A DNA stretch of 64,000 nucleotides from NCBI RefSeq assembly GCF_037975245.1, contig NC_092581.1:20856303-20920302 (forward strand), written 5' to 3'. Numbering within the stretch: position 1 is the stretch's first letter; each line of letters opens with the position of its first letter. Below are positions 25,601-39,153 of this stretch, in pieces. Source of the DNA: Apostichopus japonicus (lineage: Eukaryota; Echinodermata; Holothuroidea; Aspidochirotida; Stichopodidae). The position numbers and the translations under genes were made by a program. The notes under the pieces were generated by a model. That model did not search any database. It had not been told where the DNA came from and saw only the letters and a list, made by a program, of their open reading frames with translations.

Positions 25601-28600
25601 ACTTTGCGTCGTGTGTTAACATGTCAGCCAAGACTTGTGATCCGGACAATTTGTTTGTAACGATGGAACCTACATTCCTGGTTCCTACTGTAGTTATGTG
25701 ATGGATACTTTGACTGCGCCAATGGAGAAGATGAGGGAGAATGCGATGGTATAAATGTTGCTTGCATACATTAAATACCATCCAATTAGCAAGATAACAA
25801 TTTCTAGAAGTTTGCAATATTAAGTATAAATGCTATGTATCTTCACTGCATTACGAAACCGGTGATTCATGCAAGCAGCTAACACTTAACGGATATGTTT
25901 TGGTTCATGCGAATGCATGTTGTTTCCGTCGTTAAAGGCGTACAACAATTACGTCACTTTAGATAACTCTGCAGATTAGTCTGTTTGTGATGGACACTAT
26001 GACTGTTACTTTGGAGAAGTTCAGGGCGTATGCGATGTTAATAATATTATTGATATTTAATACTCTGAAATTTGCATGATGTCCAATATTTAGGTTTTTA
26101 TGTTATATCATACGCTCTCTCATCCAAGCAGTTAACAGTAAACGGACATTCATCGGTTCATATAAATAGTATTCTCTTTCTATTTCCTTGATATTACAGT
26201 TAGCACTTGTGATCCAGACAGCTTTTATTGTTACGACGGAACCTGCATTTCAGACTACTCAGTCTGTGATAGTTACTATGACTGTGATTACGGAGAAGAC
26301 GAGATAGAATGTGAAGGTAACTATGTTTATATAAGCATTTCAATTTGACATATGTAGGACTTAACACTTCATCATTCACTACTTATAAGCCTAAATACCG
26401 TCCACTTTGCAAGATAACAATTTAAGATTCATCAATATTTGGGCAGAAAAGTTATATATTCTTCAACGTTTTACTAGGCCTATGAGTTATGAAAAGATTA
26501 AACGACTAACGGATATGAAAATATTTACTTTGGTAATTGTACGTATTTTTTTCTTGAAAATCCAGTTAGCACTTGTGATCCAGACAGCTTTGATTGTTAC
26601 GACGGGACCTGTATTTCAGACTACTCAGTCTGTGATGGTTACTATGACTGTGATTATGGAGAAGACGAGATAGAATGTGACGGTAACAATGATTCTAATA
26701 TTAAATACTCTCAAACTGCCAATATGCCAGTTTTCAAAGTTGTGAAGTTATGTATAAAAATTATATATTTCACTGAGGTCTACACATCATTCAAACTTGC
26801 CCATTCAGTTAACTGATATGCACTGTTCGAAGTTATACTGTTCGACATCTTCCGTTAAATACTGCAATGTAATTAGGTAACCTGTCGTCGTGTGTTAACA
26901 TTTCAGCCAACACTTGTGATCCGGAAAACTTTCTTTGTAACGATGGGACCTGCATTCCTAGTTATTGGTTCTGCGATGGATACTCTGACTGCGCCAATGG
27001 AGAAGATGAGGAAGAATGCGATGGTAAAAATTTTGCATGCATACATTAAATACCATCCAATTAACAAGATAACAATTTCCAGAAGTGTGCAATACTTAGG
27101 TATAAAGACTATATATCCTACACTGCGTTACTAAACCTGTGAGACCTCCAAGCAGTTAACAAGTAACGGATATGTATTGGTTCATGCGAATGCATGTTGT
27201 TTCACATCATTCAAACATACCCATTCAGTTAACTGATATGCACTGTTTGAAGTTATACTGTTTGACATCTTCCGTTAAATACTGCCATGTAATTATGTAA
27301 CTTTGCGTCGTGTGTTAACATTTCAGCCAACACTTGTGATCCGGACGAATTTGTTTGTAACGATGGGACCTGCATTTATGATTACTGGTTCTGTGATGGA
27401 TACTCTGACTGCGCCAATGGAGAAGATGAGGAAGAATGCGATGGTAAAAATGGTATTTTAAATAAACTGCTCCCCAAGATGTAATAACATGTAGATGGTG
27501 TACCGACTATTTCTGTACAGTGTAACGATGCTCACTAATGCATGAGCGAGGTAACCAGCCACTTCAATTCACGATTTCCATACACTTTTCTGATTTCCAA
27601 AACATAGATTCACGTCTCCTTCGCATTTATCCTTCACAAACCAGACAATTTCCTATGAATAACATATGCTTGCTTGTGTTTTAGGTTGTGAAAGCTTATG
27701 AAGTTTAAAACAAAACTTATTTTAGCTACAGGCACATAGATTTAATTGACCGATACCTCTGGATGGATTTTTGTAGCTTCGAGATTTTCGCTTTCATAAT
27801 TCGATACCATGTGAAATTTATCAGAGAGTTGTATTTTATCGTAAGATTTTTATTCTTGCAAGTTTCTATCCAATAGCGAGTATACTTTTATATCAAGGTA
27901 ATATAACTAACTGCTGACAATCGCTTACTTCGGAAGACCCTATGCATTTGACGAATAACCTGATTAAATTATTGTATGCCAGATTGCTGACTTTGCAAAT
28001 GATATGCACGAAAGTAGAAAACAACGTCGAACATGGAAACGTCTTTAATGTTGTCGATCTCGTTGAGTGAAAAACAGAGCTTCCAACGAAATATATAAAT
28101 AAGATTAATGAAACGTGAACAACGAAAATATCCCCCGTATCCCTCTCCCTACCTATTAAAGAGTTAGCCCCAAGAAGGATATATACGCCCATGTATTCAC
28201 ATTTGAATTTGAGGGAAATGTACCTTCAATGCTAGTAAAACTGGCATAAGCTAGGGACCTAAATCATAGATACAATAATAGTTGGGAATATCACTATAGG
28301 CCTACCACAATTAAGGTCATTTAAACAGTGGGGTTGTTGTAGAACGCCACACCTAACATGTGCTGATATTGAACCTTGTAGGGATATGACTGTTACCTTG
28401 GAGAAGTTGAGGGAGAATGCGATGTTATTAATATTATTTATATTAAATACTCTGAAATTTGCAAGATGTTAAATAGTTAGGTTTATACGTTATATCGTAC
28501 GCTCTGTAAACCAAGCAGTTAACAATTAAGGGACATGCATAGGTTCCCACGATTAGTATTTTCATTCTTTTTCCTTGATATTTCAGTTAGCACTTGTGAT

Positions 28601-31600
28601 CCAGACAGCTTTTATTGTTACGACGGGACCTGTATTTCAGACTACTCAGTCTGTGATGGTTACAATGACTGTGATTATGGAGAAGACGAGATAGAATGTG
28701 ACGGTAACAATGGTTATATAAACATCAAAATCTGCAATTTTTAGCAATTAAAGTGATATCATTCAAAAATATATAATCCTATATCCATTCACTATATACA
28801 ATCCTAACCGGTACTGTGGCCTAGTGGATAAAGGCGGTGCTATTTGAAACAATGAGTTATAGTAATCTGGAGGTACGTGGGTTCGATTCCCGGCCGAGTC
28901 ATTGTAAGTTGCGTTTTTCAACCAAGAGCAATCTACGGTTCTCCCATCTGAAACGACTATCTAAACTTAAAAAAAGTATTCTAAATTTGAGTTAAACTGA
29001 TGAATTGGAAGCCACCAAACGTGCAAGTTGTGATCCATAAGCCCATGCGGGCTTCTCCCACGTTCGTAGTCGCTTAAACGTTGTTAAAATAACTACCTGA
29101 TTATTATTATTATTATTAAATACCGTCCACTTTGCAAGATAACAATTTAAAATTCATCAATATTTGGGCAGAAAAGTTATATTCTTCACCGCATTACTCG
29201 GCCTATGAGTTATCCAAAGATTTAACAAGTAAATGATATCAATTATTTTTATATGAATGTATGTAATTTGGTAATTGTACGTATTTTTTTCCTTTTTGAA
29301 ATTAAGTTAACACTTGTGATCCAGACAGCTTTTTCTGTTACGACGGAACCTGCATTTCAGACTACTCAGTCTGTGATGGTTACTATGACTGTGATTATGG
29401 AGAAGACGAGATAGAATGTGACGGTATGATTTTTAAATAAACATCAAAATTGCAATATTACAATTTAAGATATGCAGGAATTAACGTTATATCATTCACT
29501 ATATATATAATCCTAAAATACCATCCACTTTTAAAGATACCAATTCAAAATTCATCAATATTGGGGATAGAAGTTATATAACCTTCAATGTGTAACTAGG
29601 CCTATGAGTTATCAAAACAACTAACAAGTAACGGATATGAATTGGTTCATACGAATGTGTGTACTTTGGTAATTGTACGTATTTTTTATTCGTTGATATT
29701 TCAGTTAGCACTTGTGATCCAGACAGCTTTTTTTGTTACGACGGGACCTGCATTTCAGATTACTCAGTCTGTGATGGTTACTATGACTGTGATTATGGAG
29801 AAGACGAGATAGAATGTGACGGTAACAATGATGCTCATATTAAATACTCACCAACTGGTAATATGCCAGTTTTCCAAGTTGTGAAGTTATGTACAAAACT
29901 TATTTATTTAACTGAGGTCTACACATCATTCAACACACACATTATGTTAACTGATATGCCCTGTTCAAAGTTATACTTTCGACATCTTCCGTTAAATACT
30001 GCAATGTAATTAGGTAACTTTGCGTCGTGTGTTAACATGTCAGCCAAGACTTGTGATCCGGACAATTTGTTTGTAACGATGGAACCTACATTCCTGGTTC
30101 CTAGTTATGTGATGGATACTCTGACTGCGCCAATGGAGAAGATGAGGACGAATGCGATGGTATAAATGTTGCTTGCATACATTAAATACCATCCAATTAG
30201 CAAGATAACAATTTCTAGAAGTTTGCAATATTAAGTATAAATGCTATGTATCTTCACTGCATTACGAAACCGGTGATTCATGCAAGCAGCTAACACTTAA
30301 CGGATATGTTTTGGTTCATGCGAATGCATGTTGTTTCCGTCGTTAAAGGCGTACAACAATTACGTCACTTTAGATTACTCTGCAGATTAGTCTGTTTGTG
30401 ATGGACACTATGACTGTTACTTTGGAGAAGTTGAGGGCGTATGCGATTTTAATAATATTATTGATATTTAATACTCTGAAATTTGCATGATGTCCAATAT
30501 TTAGGTTTTTATGTTATATCATACGCTCTCTCATCCAAGCAGTTAACAGTAAACGGAAATTCATCGGTTCATATAAATAGTATTCTCTTTCTATTTCCTT
30601 GATATTACAGTTAGCACTTGTGATCCAGACAGCTTTTATTGTTACGACGGAACCTGCATTTCAGACTACTCAGTCTGTGATGGTTACTATGACTGTGATT
30701 ATGGAGAAGACGAGATAGAATGTGACGGTATGATTTTTAAATAAACATCAAAATTGCAATATTACAATTTAAGATATGCAGGAATTAACGTTATATCATT
30801 CACTATATATGTAATCCTAAAATACCATCCACTTTTAAAGATACCAATTCAAAATTCATCAATATTGGGGATAGAAGTTATATAACCTTCAATGTGTAAC
30901 TAGGCCTATGAGTTATCAAAACAACTAACAAGTAACGGATATGAATTGGTTCATACGAATATGTGTACTTTGGTAATTGTACGTATTTTTTATTCGTTGA
31001 TATTTCAGTTAGCACTTGTGATCCAGACAGCTTTTTTTGTTACGACGGGACCTGCATTTCAGATTACTCAGTCTGTGATGGTTACTATGACTGTGATTAT
31101 GGAGAAGACGAGATAGAATGTGACGGTAACAATGATGCTCATATTAAATACTCTCCAACTGGTAATATGCCAGTTTTCCAAGTTGTGAAGTTATGTACAA
31201 AACTTATTTATTTAACTGAGGTCTACACATCATTCAACACACACATTATGTTAACTGATATGCCCTGTTCAAAGTTATACTTTCGACATCTTCCGTTAAA
31301 TACTGCAATGTAATTAGGTAACTTTGCGTCGTGTGTTAACATGTCAGCCAAGACTTGTGATCCGGACAATTTGTTTGTAACGATGGAACCTACATTCCTG
31401 GTTCCTAGTTATGTGATGGATACTCTGACTGCGCCAATGGAGAAGATGAGGACGAATGCGATGGTATAAATGTTGCTTGCATACATTAAATACCATCCAA
31501 TTAGCAAGATAACAATTTCTAGAAGTTTGCAATATTAAGTATAAATGCTATGTATCTTCACTGCATTACGAAACCGGTGATTCATGCAAGCAGCTAACAC

Positions 31601-34600
31601 TTAACGGATATGTTTTGGTTCATGCGAATGCATGTTGTTTCCGTCGTTAAAGGCGTACAACAATTACGTCACTTTAGATTACTCTGCAGATTAGTCTGTT
31701 TGTGATGGACACTATGACTGTTACTTTGGAGAAGTTGAGGGCGTATGCGATTTTAATAATATTATTGATATTTAATACTCTGAAATTTGCATGATGTCCA
31801 ATATTTAGGTTTTTATGTTATATCATACGCTCTCTCATCCAAGCAGTTAACAGTAAACGGACATTCATCGGTTCATATAAATAGTATTCTCTTTCTATTT
31901 CCTTGATATTACAGTTAGCACTTGTGATCCAGACAGCTTTTATTGTTACGACGGAACCTGCATTTCAGACTACTCAGTCTGTGATGGTTACTATGACTGT
32001 GATTATGGAGAAGACGAGATAGAATGTGACGGTATGATTTTTAAATAAACATCAAAATTGCAATATTACAATTTAAGATATGCAGGAATTAACGTTATAT
32101 CATTCACTATATATATAATCCTAAAATACCATCCACTTTTAAAGATACCAATTCAAAATTCATCAATATTGGGGATAGAAGTTATATAACCTTCAATGTG
32201 TAACTAGGCCTATGAGTTATCAAAACAACTAACAAGTAACGGATATGAATTGGTTCATACGTATATGTGTACTTTGGTAATTGTACGTATTTTTTATTCG
32301 TTGATATTTCAGTTAGCACTTGTGATCCAGACAGCTTTTTTTGTTACGACGGGACCTGCATTTCAGATTACTCAGTCTGTGATGGTTACTATGACTGTGA
32401 TTATGGAGAAGACGAGATAGAATGTGACGGTAACAATGATGCTCATATTAAATACTCTCCAACTGGTAATATGCCAGTTTTCCAAGTTGTGAAGTTATGT
32501 ACAAAACTTATTTATTTAACTGAGGTCTACACATCATTCAACACACACATTATGTTAACTGATATGCCCTGTTCAAAGTTATACTTTCGACATCTTCCGT
32601 TAAATACTGCAATGTAATTAGGTAACTTTGCGTCGTGTGTTAACATGTCAGCCAAGACTTGTGATCCGGACAATTTGTTTGTAACGATGGAACCTACATT
32701 CCTGGTTCCTAGTTATGTGATGGATACTCTGACTGCGCCAATGGAGAAGATGAGGACGAATGCGATGGTATAAATGTTGCTTGCATACATTAAATACCAT
32801 CCAATTAGCAAGATAACAATTTCTAGAAGTTTGCAATATTAAGTATAAATGCTATGTATCTTCACTGCATTACGAAACCGGTGATTCATGCAAGCAGCTA
32901 ACACTTAACGGATATGTTTTGGTTCATGCGAATGCATGTTGTTTCCGTCGTTAAAGGCGTACAACAATTACGTCACTTTAGATTACTCTGCAGATTAGTC
33001 TGTTTGTGATGGACACTATGACTGTTACTTTGGAGAAGTTGAGGGCGTATGCGATTTTAATAATATTATTGATATTTAATACTCTGAAATTTGCATGATG
33101 TCCAATATTTAGGTTTTTATGTTATATCATACGCTCTCTCATCCAAGCAGTTAACAGTAAACGGACATTCATCGGTTCATATAAATAGTATTCTCTTTCT
33201 ATTTCCTTGATATTACAGTTAGCACTTGTGATCCAGACAGCTTTTATTGTTACGACGGAACCTGCATTTCAGACTACTCAGTCTGTGATGGTTACTATGA
33301 CTGTGATTATGGAGAAGACGAGATAGAATGTGACGGTATGATTTTTAAATAAACATCAAAATTGCAATATTACAATTTAAGATATGCAGGAATTAACGTT
33401 ATATCATTCACTATATATATAATCCTAAAATACCATCCACTTTTAAAGATACCAATTCAAAATTCATCAATATTGGGGATAGAAGTTATATAACCTTCAA
33501 TGTGTAACTAGGCCTATGAGTTATCAAAACAACTAACAAGTAACGGATATGAATTGGTTCATACGAATGTGTGTACTTTGGTAATTGTACGTATTTTTTA
33601 TTCGTTGATATTTCAGTTAGCACTTGTGATCCAGACAGCTTTTTTTGTTACGACGGGACCTGCATTTCAGATTACTCAGTCTGTGATGGTTACTATGACT
33701 GTGATTATGGAGAAGACGAGATAGAATGTGACGGTAACAATGATGCTCATATTAAATACTCACCAACTGGTAATATGCCAGTTTTCCAAGTTGTGAAGTT
33801 ATGTACAAAACTTATTTATTTAACTGAGGTCTACACATCATTCAACACACACATTATGTTAACTGATATGCCCTGTTCAAAGTTATACTTTCGACATCTT
33901 CCGTTAAATACTGCAATGTAATTAGGTAACTTTGCGTCGTGTGTTAACATGTCAGCCAAGACTTGTGATCCGGACAATTTGTTTGTAACGATGGAACCTA
34001 CATTCCTGGTTCCTAGTTATGTGATGGATACTCTGACTGCGCCAATGGAGAAGATGAGGACGAATGCGATGGTATAAATGTTGCTTGCATACATTAAATA
34101 CCATCCAATTAGCAAGATAACAATTTCTAGAAGTTTGCAATATTAAGTATAAATGCTATGTATCTTCACTGCATTACGAAACCGGTGATTCATGCAAGCA
34201 GCTAACACTTAACGGATATGTTTTGGTTCATGCGAATGCATGTTGTTTCCGTCGTTAAAGGCGTACAACAATTACGTCACTTTAGATTACTCTGCAGATT
34301 AGTCTGTTTGTGATGGACACTATGACTGTTACTTTGGAGAAGTTGAGGGCGTATGCGATTTTAATAATATTATTGATATTTAATACTCTGAAATTTGCAT
34401 GATGTCCAATATTTAGGTTTTTATGTTATATCATACGCTCTCTCATCCAAGCAGTTAACAGTAAACGGACATTCATCGGTTCATATAAATAGTATTCTCT
34501 TTCTATTTCCTTGATATTACAGTTAGCACTTGTGATCCAGACAGCTTTTATTGTTACGACGGAACCTGCATTTCAGACTACTCAGTCTGTGATGGTTACT

Positions 34601-37600
34601 ATGACTGTGATTACGGAGAAGACGAGATAGAATGTGAAGGTAACTATGTTTATATAAGCATTTCAATTTGACATATGTAGGACTTAACACTTCATCATTC
34701 ACTATGTATAAGCCTAAATACCGTCCACTTTGCAAGATAACAATTTAAAATTCATCAATATTTGGGCAGAAAAGTTATATATTCTTCAACGTTTTACTAG
34801 GCCTTTGAGTTATGAAAAGATTAAACGACTAACGGATATGAAAATATGTACTTTGGTAATTGTACGTATTTTTTTCTTGAAATTCCAGTTAGCACTTGTG
34901 ATCCAGACAGCTTTTTTTGTTACGACGGGACCTGTATTTCAGATTACTCAGTCTGTGATGGTTACTATGACTGTGATTATGGAGAAGACGAGATAGGATG
35001 TGACGGTAACAATGATTCTAATATTAAATACTCTCCAACTTGCAATATGTCAGTTTTCCAAGTTGTGAAGTTATGTATGAAAATTATATATTTCACTGAG
35101 GTCTAGACATCATTCAAAATGGCCCATTCATTAACTGATATGCACTGTTCGAAGTTATACTGTTCGAAGTTATACTGTTCGACATCTTCCGTTAAATACT
35201 GCAATGTAGTTAGGTAACCTTTCGTCGTGTGTTAACATGTCAGACAACACTTGTGATCCGGAAAACTTTCTTTGTAACGATGGGACCTGCATTCCTGGTT
35301 TTTGGTTCTGTGATGGATACTCTGACTGCGCCAATGGAGAAGATGAGGAAGAATGCGATGGTAAAAATTTTGCATGCATACATTAAATACCATCCAATTA
35401 AGACGAAAACAATTTCCAGAAGTGTGCAATACTTAGGTATAAAGACTATATATCCTTCACTGCGTTACTAAGCCTGTGAGACCTCCAAGCAGTTAACAAG
35501 TAACGGATATGTATTGGTTCATGCGAATGCATGTTGTTTCACATCATTCAAACATACCCATTCAGTTAACTGATATGCACTGTTCGCAGTTATACTGTTT
35601 GACATCTTCCGTTAAATACTGCCATGTAATTATGTAACTTTGCGTCGTGTGTTAACATTTCAGCCAACACTTGTGATCCGGACCACTTTGTTTGTAACGA
35701 TGGGACCTGCATTTATAGTTACTGGTTCTGTGATGGATACTCTGACTGCGCCAATGGAGAAGATGAGGAAGAATGCGATGGTAAAAATGGTATTTTAAAT
35801 AAACTGCTCCCCAAGTTGTAATAACATGTAGACGGTGTACCGACTACTTCTGCACAGCGTAACGATGCTCACTAATGCATGAGCGAGGTAACCAGCCACT
35901 TCAATTCACGCTTTTCGTATCCTTTTCTGATTTCCAAAACATAGATTCATGTCTTAAGCACAGATCATTTATAAATGTCCTTCGCATTTATCCTTCACAA
36001 ACCAGACGATTTCCTATGAATAGCATATGCTTGGTTGGGGGTTAGGTTGTGAAAGCTTATGAAGTTCAAAACAAAACTTATTTTAGCTACAGGCACATAG
36101 ATTTAATTGACCGATACCTCTGGATGGATTTTTGTAGCTTCGAGATTTTCGCTTTCATAATTCGATACCATGTGAAAATTATCAGAGGGTTGTATTTATC
36201 GTAAGAGTTTTATTCTTGCAAGTTTGTATCCAATAGCAAGTATACTTTTATATCAATGTAATATAACTGCTGACAATCGCTTAATTTGAAGACCCTATGC
36301 ATTTGAAGAGTAACCTGATTAAATTATTGCATGCCAGATTGCTGACTTTGTAATGATATGCACGAAAGTAGAAAACAACGTCGAACATGGAAACGTCTTT
36401 AATGGTATCGATCTCGCTGAGTGAAAAAGAGAGCTTCCAACGAAATAGATAAATAAAAATAATGAAACGTGTACAACGAACATACCCCCCTATCCCTCTC
36501 CCTACCTATTAAAGAGTTAGCCCCAAGAAGGATATATACGCCCATGTATTCACATTTGAATTTGATGCTAGTAAAACTGGCATAAGCTAGGGACCTAAAT
36601 CATAGATACAATAATAGTTGGGAATATCACTATAGGCCTACCACGATCAAAGTCATTTAAACAGTGGGGTTGTTGTAGAACGAAACATCTAACATGTGCT
36701 GATATTGAACTTTGTATCCATATCACTTGTGATCCACACACCTTTTGATATAGAAAACGGCCGAACAGACTGACTGGCTCACAGACTTCCACGGGTCTGC
36801 ACTTACACTCAATAGATTGTAGGTTATCGTGGTGGTTACACGTCACAAACTTTGAGGGTTTGCTTACTCACTAATTAGTACTATTCGTTCCGTACGATGA
36901 ATCTTCTTTATCAAACCAAGATGGAAGCTTTGATCTTGAGGCGTCGATCAGTCCTGAACTTTGAAACTTAAATTTCACTTATATACAAATAAAGGTTTTG
37001 TGGTATGATTATAGAAAATGGAAATACTAAATTGATAAAGAGATACAAAAAGGTTTATTACATAATGTATATTATGTTCAAGAGAAAAAATGAAACAATG
37101 TGGTTTAAAAAAATGTAAATTAAAAATAAGACTACTATTTCATCTGAATAGACAAAATATCTCTGGATATAAACAGGTACTACGTATTCCTGTAATAATA
37201 AGTTTACCATGTAATTTGAAGTGTTCCATCAGACTAGTTATCCATGAGCACTTCTTTTTTACTTGTTTTCGAATATAGGATGTGGTTTCCAAACGCAATT
37301 CTCTTCTCTCATTGTCGGTGGTGCTGCAGCTCAACCTGGCGAGTGGCCCTGGCAAGTAAGTATTCGTGATCATGGTGGATCCGAGATGCATACATGCGGT
37401 GGAACTCTTCTGAACAAAAGATGGGTGCTCAGTGCAGCACACTGTTATGAGTAAGTAAAATCCTGGAGATTCTATAATGAGCTAGTGGTGTAGGTATATC
37501 AAAACATGAGGAGCAAAAAAACGGATGGTTATTAGGTCTTCACCAGAAAAGCTTACTTCTGTAGATGCAGAAGTGTCTCAGATGGGACATTGAAAATGTC

Positions 37601-39070
37601 GACTCTGTAATGTCTAAATCTATACTTTTTTGAAACTCGAATTGCAGTGTTGTATTTTAATTTTGACTCCATCCCCCTCCCTTACATGGGAACCACCTTC
37701 AACGACTAAGTCCTAAGTCGCATTTTCTAAGTGTTTCTTTTGAATAGTAGGGAACTAATACCCCATGCAAATTGCGAACCGTAACTTCTCATCTTTATGT
37801 CGCATAATGGGGAAAAACGTGTTATTTTAACAAAGAAAAGTTGTGCCTTAAACATGGTTACCGCGTTTTGAAACTAAATCCATTACCCCCACCCCACCCC
37901 ACCACCACCCTTTGTTTTCCTGTTTCTTTCATTTTTCTGTTGTTTCAAACTTTAAGTTTTGTACTTTCGATTTTGTTGTTCATATAGTGATGACAATATC
38001 GTTGTGGAAGGGTACAAAGTAGTCCTCGGAAATCATCGGATTGATACTGTTGATGACAGCCAACAAAATTTCACCGTTTTCGACATCTTAATTCATCCCT
38101 ACTATAACCGTTCCAACAATATCAATGACATTGCCTTGTTGAGACTATCGGGTGATGTCGAATTCAACGATTTTATACTGCCTGCCTGTCTGCCTTCCCA
38201 AGATTGGCCAGCAGGGACGTCTGTCTGGATAACAGGATGGGGAGAACAAGAAGGTATTACCTTAAGCATTTATTTCAACTACCGCAGGTGTCGCCATTTT
38301 CATTTCAAGAGGTCTCAATATAATCATTACATATGGACCTAAACTACATTGGAAGTGGTTTCAAACCTCGGCTTCCAAAGTAAAATAAATATTTTTCAAT
38401 TGAATTTCGGTCATGTTTACTAGAGGAATATTCACGAACAGGAATGATTTTATTTATTTCATGTATTTCTTTCAGATTTCCCACTTAAATTGTTTGTTTT
38501 GTTTCTTTGTTTGTTTCTAAACGTTTGCCTCTCTGAAGATATTTCTTTTCGCCTACAAGGTAGAGATTAATAAATTTATGATTTTCTGGAAATATCATTT
38601 CAGATGAAACATTACAGGAGATCAGTGTGCCAATCATCGATACGAATACGTGTAATCAACCTGATTGGTATGATGGTGATGTCATAGAATGTTGTATGTT
38701 CTGTGCAGGGTTACCAGAAGGTGGCATAGATAATTGTCAGGTGAGGGTTCGCTATTTGCATGTTCAAGTGGATTCCAAAGGTTGTGATTTCTGTCATGCT
38801 TCCATCCTCTCCTTTAAAACTTAAAAATATTAAACATATTTAAAATGTATGCTTATGGTTATGCTTATACTTATGATTATGCTTATGATTATGATTATGA
38901 TCATGATCATGATTATGTGTATAGTTATGGTCATGATTTTTATTATGTGTATGGTTATGGTTATGATTATAATTATGATTATGATTATGATTATGAATTT
39001 GATTATGATTATGATTATGTTTATGACTATGCTTATGATTATACTTATGATTATGTTTACGATTATGATG

Positions 39071-39153
<83 letters not shown>

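Larger units (their letters stand above)
25007..26316 (+). repeat. 1304-bp array unit, copy 2 (1310 bp)
   Basis: Same content as copy 1, with about six extra bases, most of them inside the decayed B exon. Confidence 0.82.
29424..34639 (+). repeat. Four head-to-tail copies of the 1304-bp array unit
   Basis: Units 29424-30727, 30728-32031, 32032-33335 and 33336-34639 have exactly the same length. Each contains an A exon (SFFC form), a decayed B exon, a type C fossil and a second A exon (SFYC form). Only scattered single-base differences are seen between units, in introns as well as exons. The last unit's final exon differs (CEG end), marking a crossover with an A15-like exon. Confidence 0.92.

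Noticed and set aside
22086-33921. Repeated 116-codon plus-strand ORFs starting with [13 protein letters not shown] and similar hydrophobic leaders
   Set aside because: They read from intron through the polypyrimidine tract into a type A exon and on into the next intron. The hydrophobic leader mimics a signal peptide but is encoded by the acceptor tract; exon borders are fixed by the shared 117-nt phase 1-1 pattern.
22467-34140. Repeated 62-codon minus-strand ORFs ([12 protein letters not shown] type)
   Set aside because: They are antisense shadows of the decayed B exons and recur only because the unit recurs.
13382-36725. Array considered as a CRISPR or bacterial-type repeat array
   Set aside because: Repeats are spliced eukaryotic exons within 1.1-1.3-kb duplicated units, with no short direct repeats and unique spacers.
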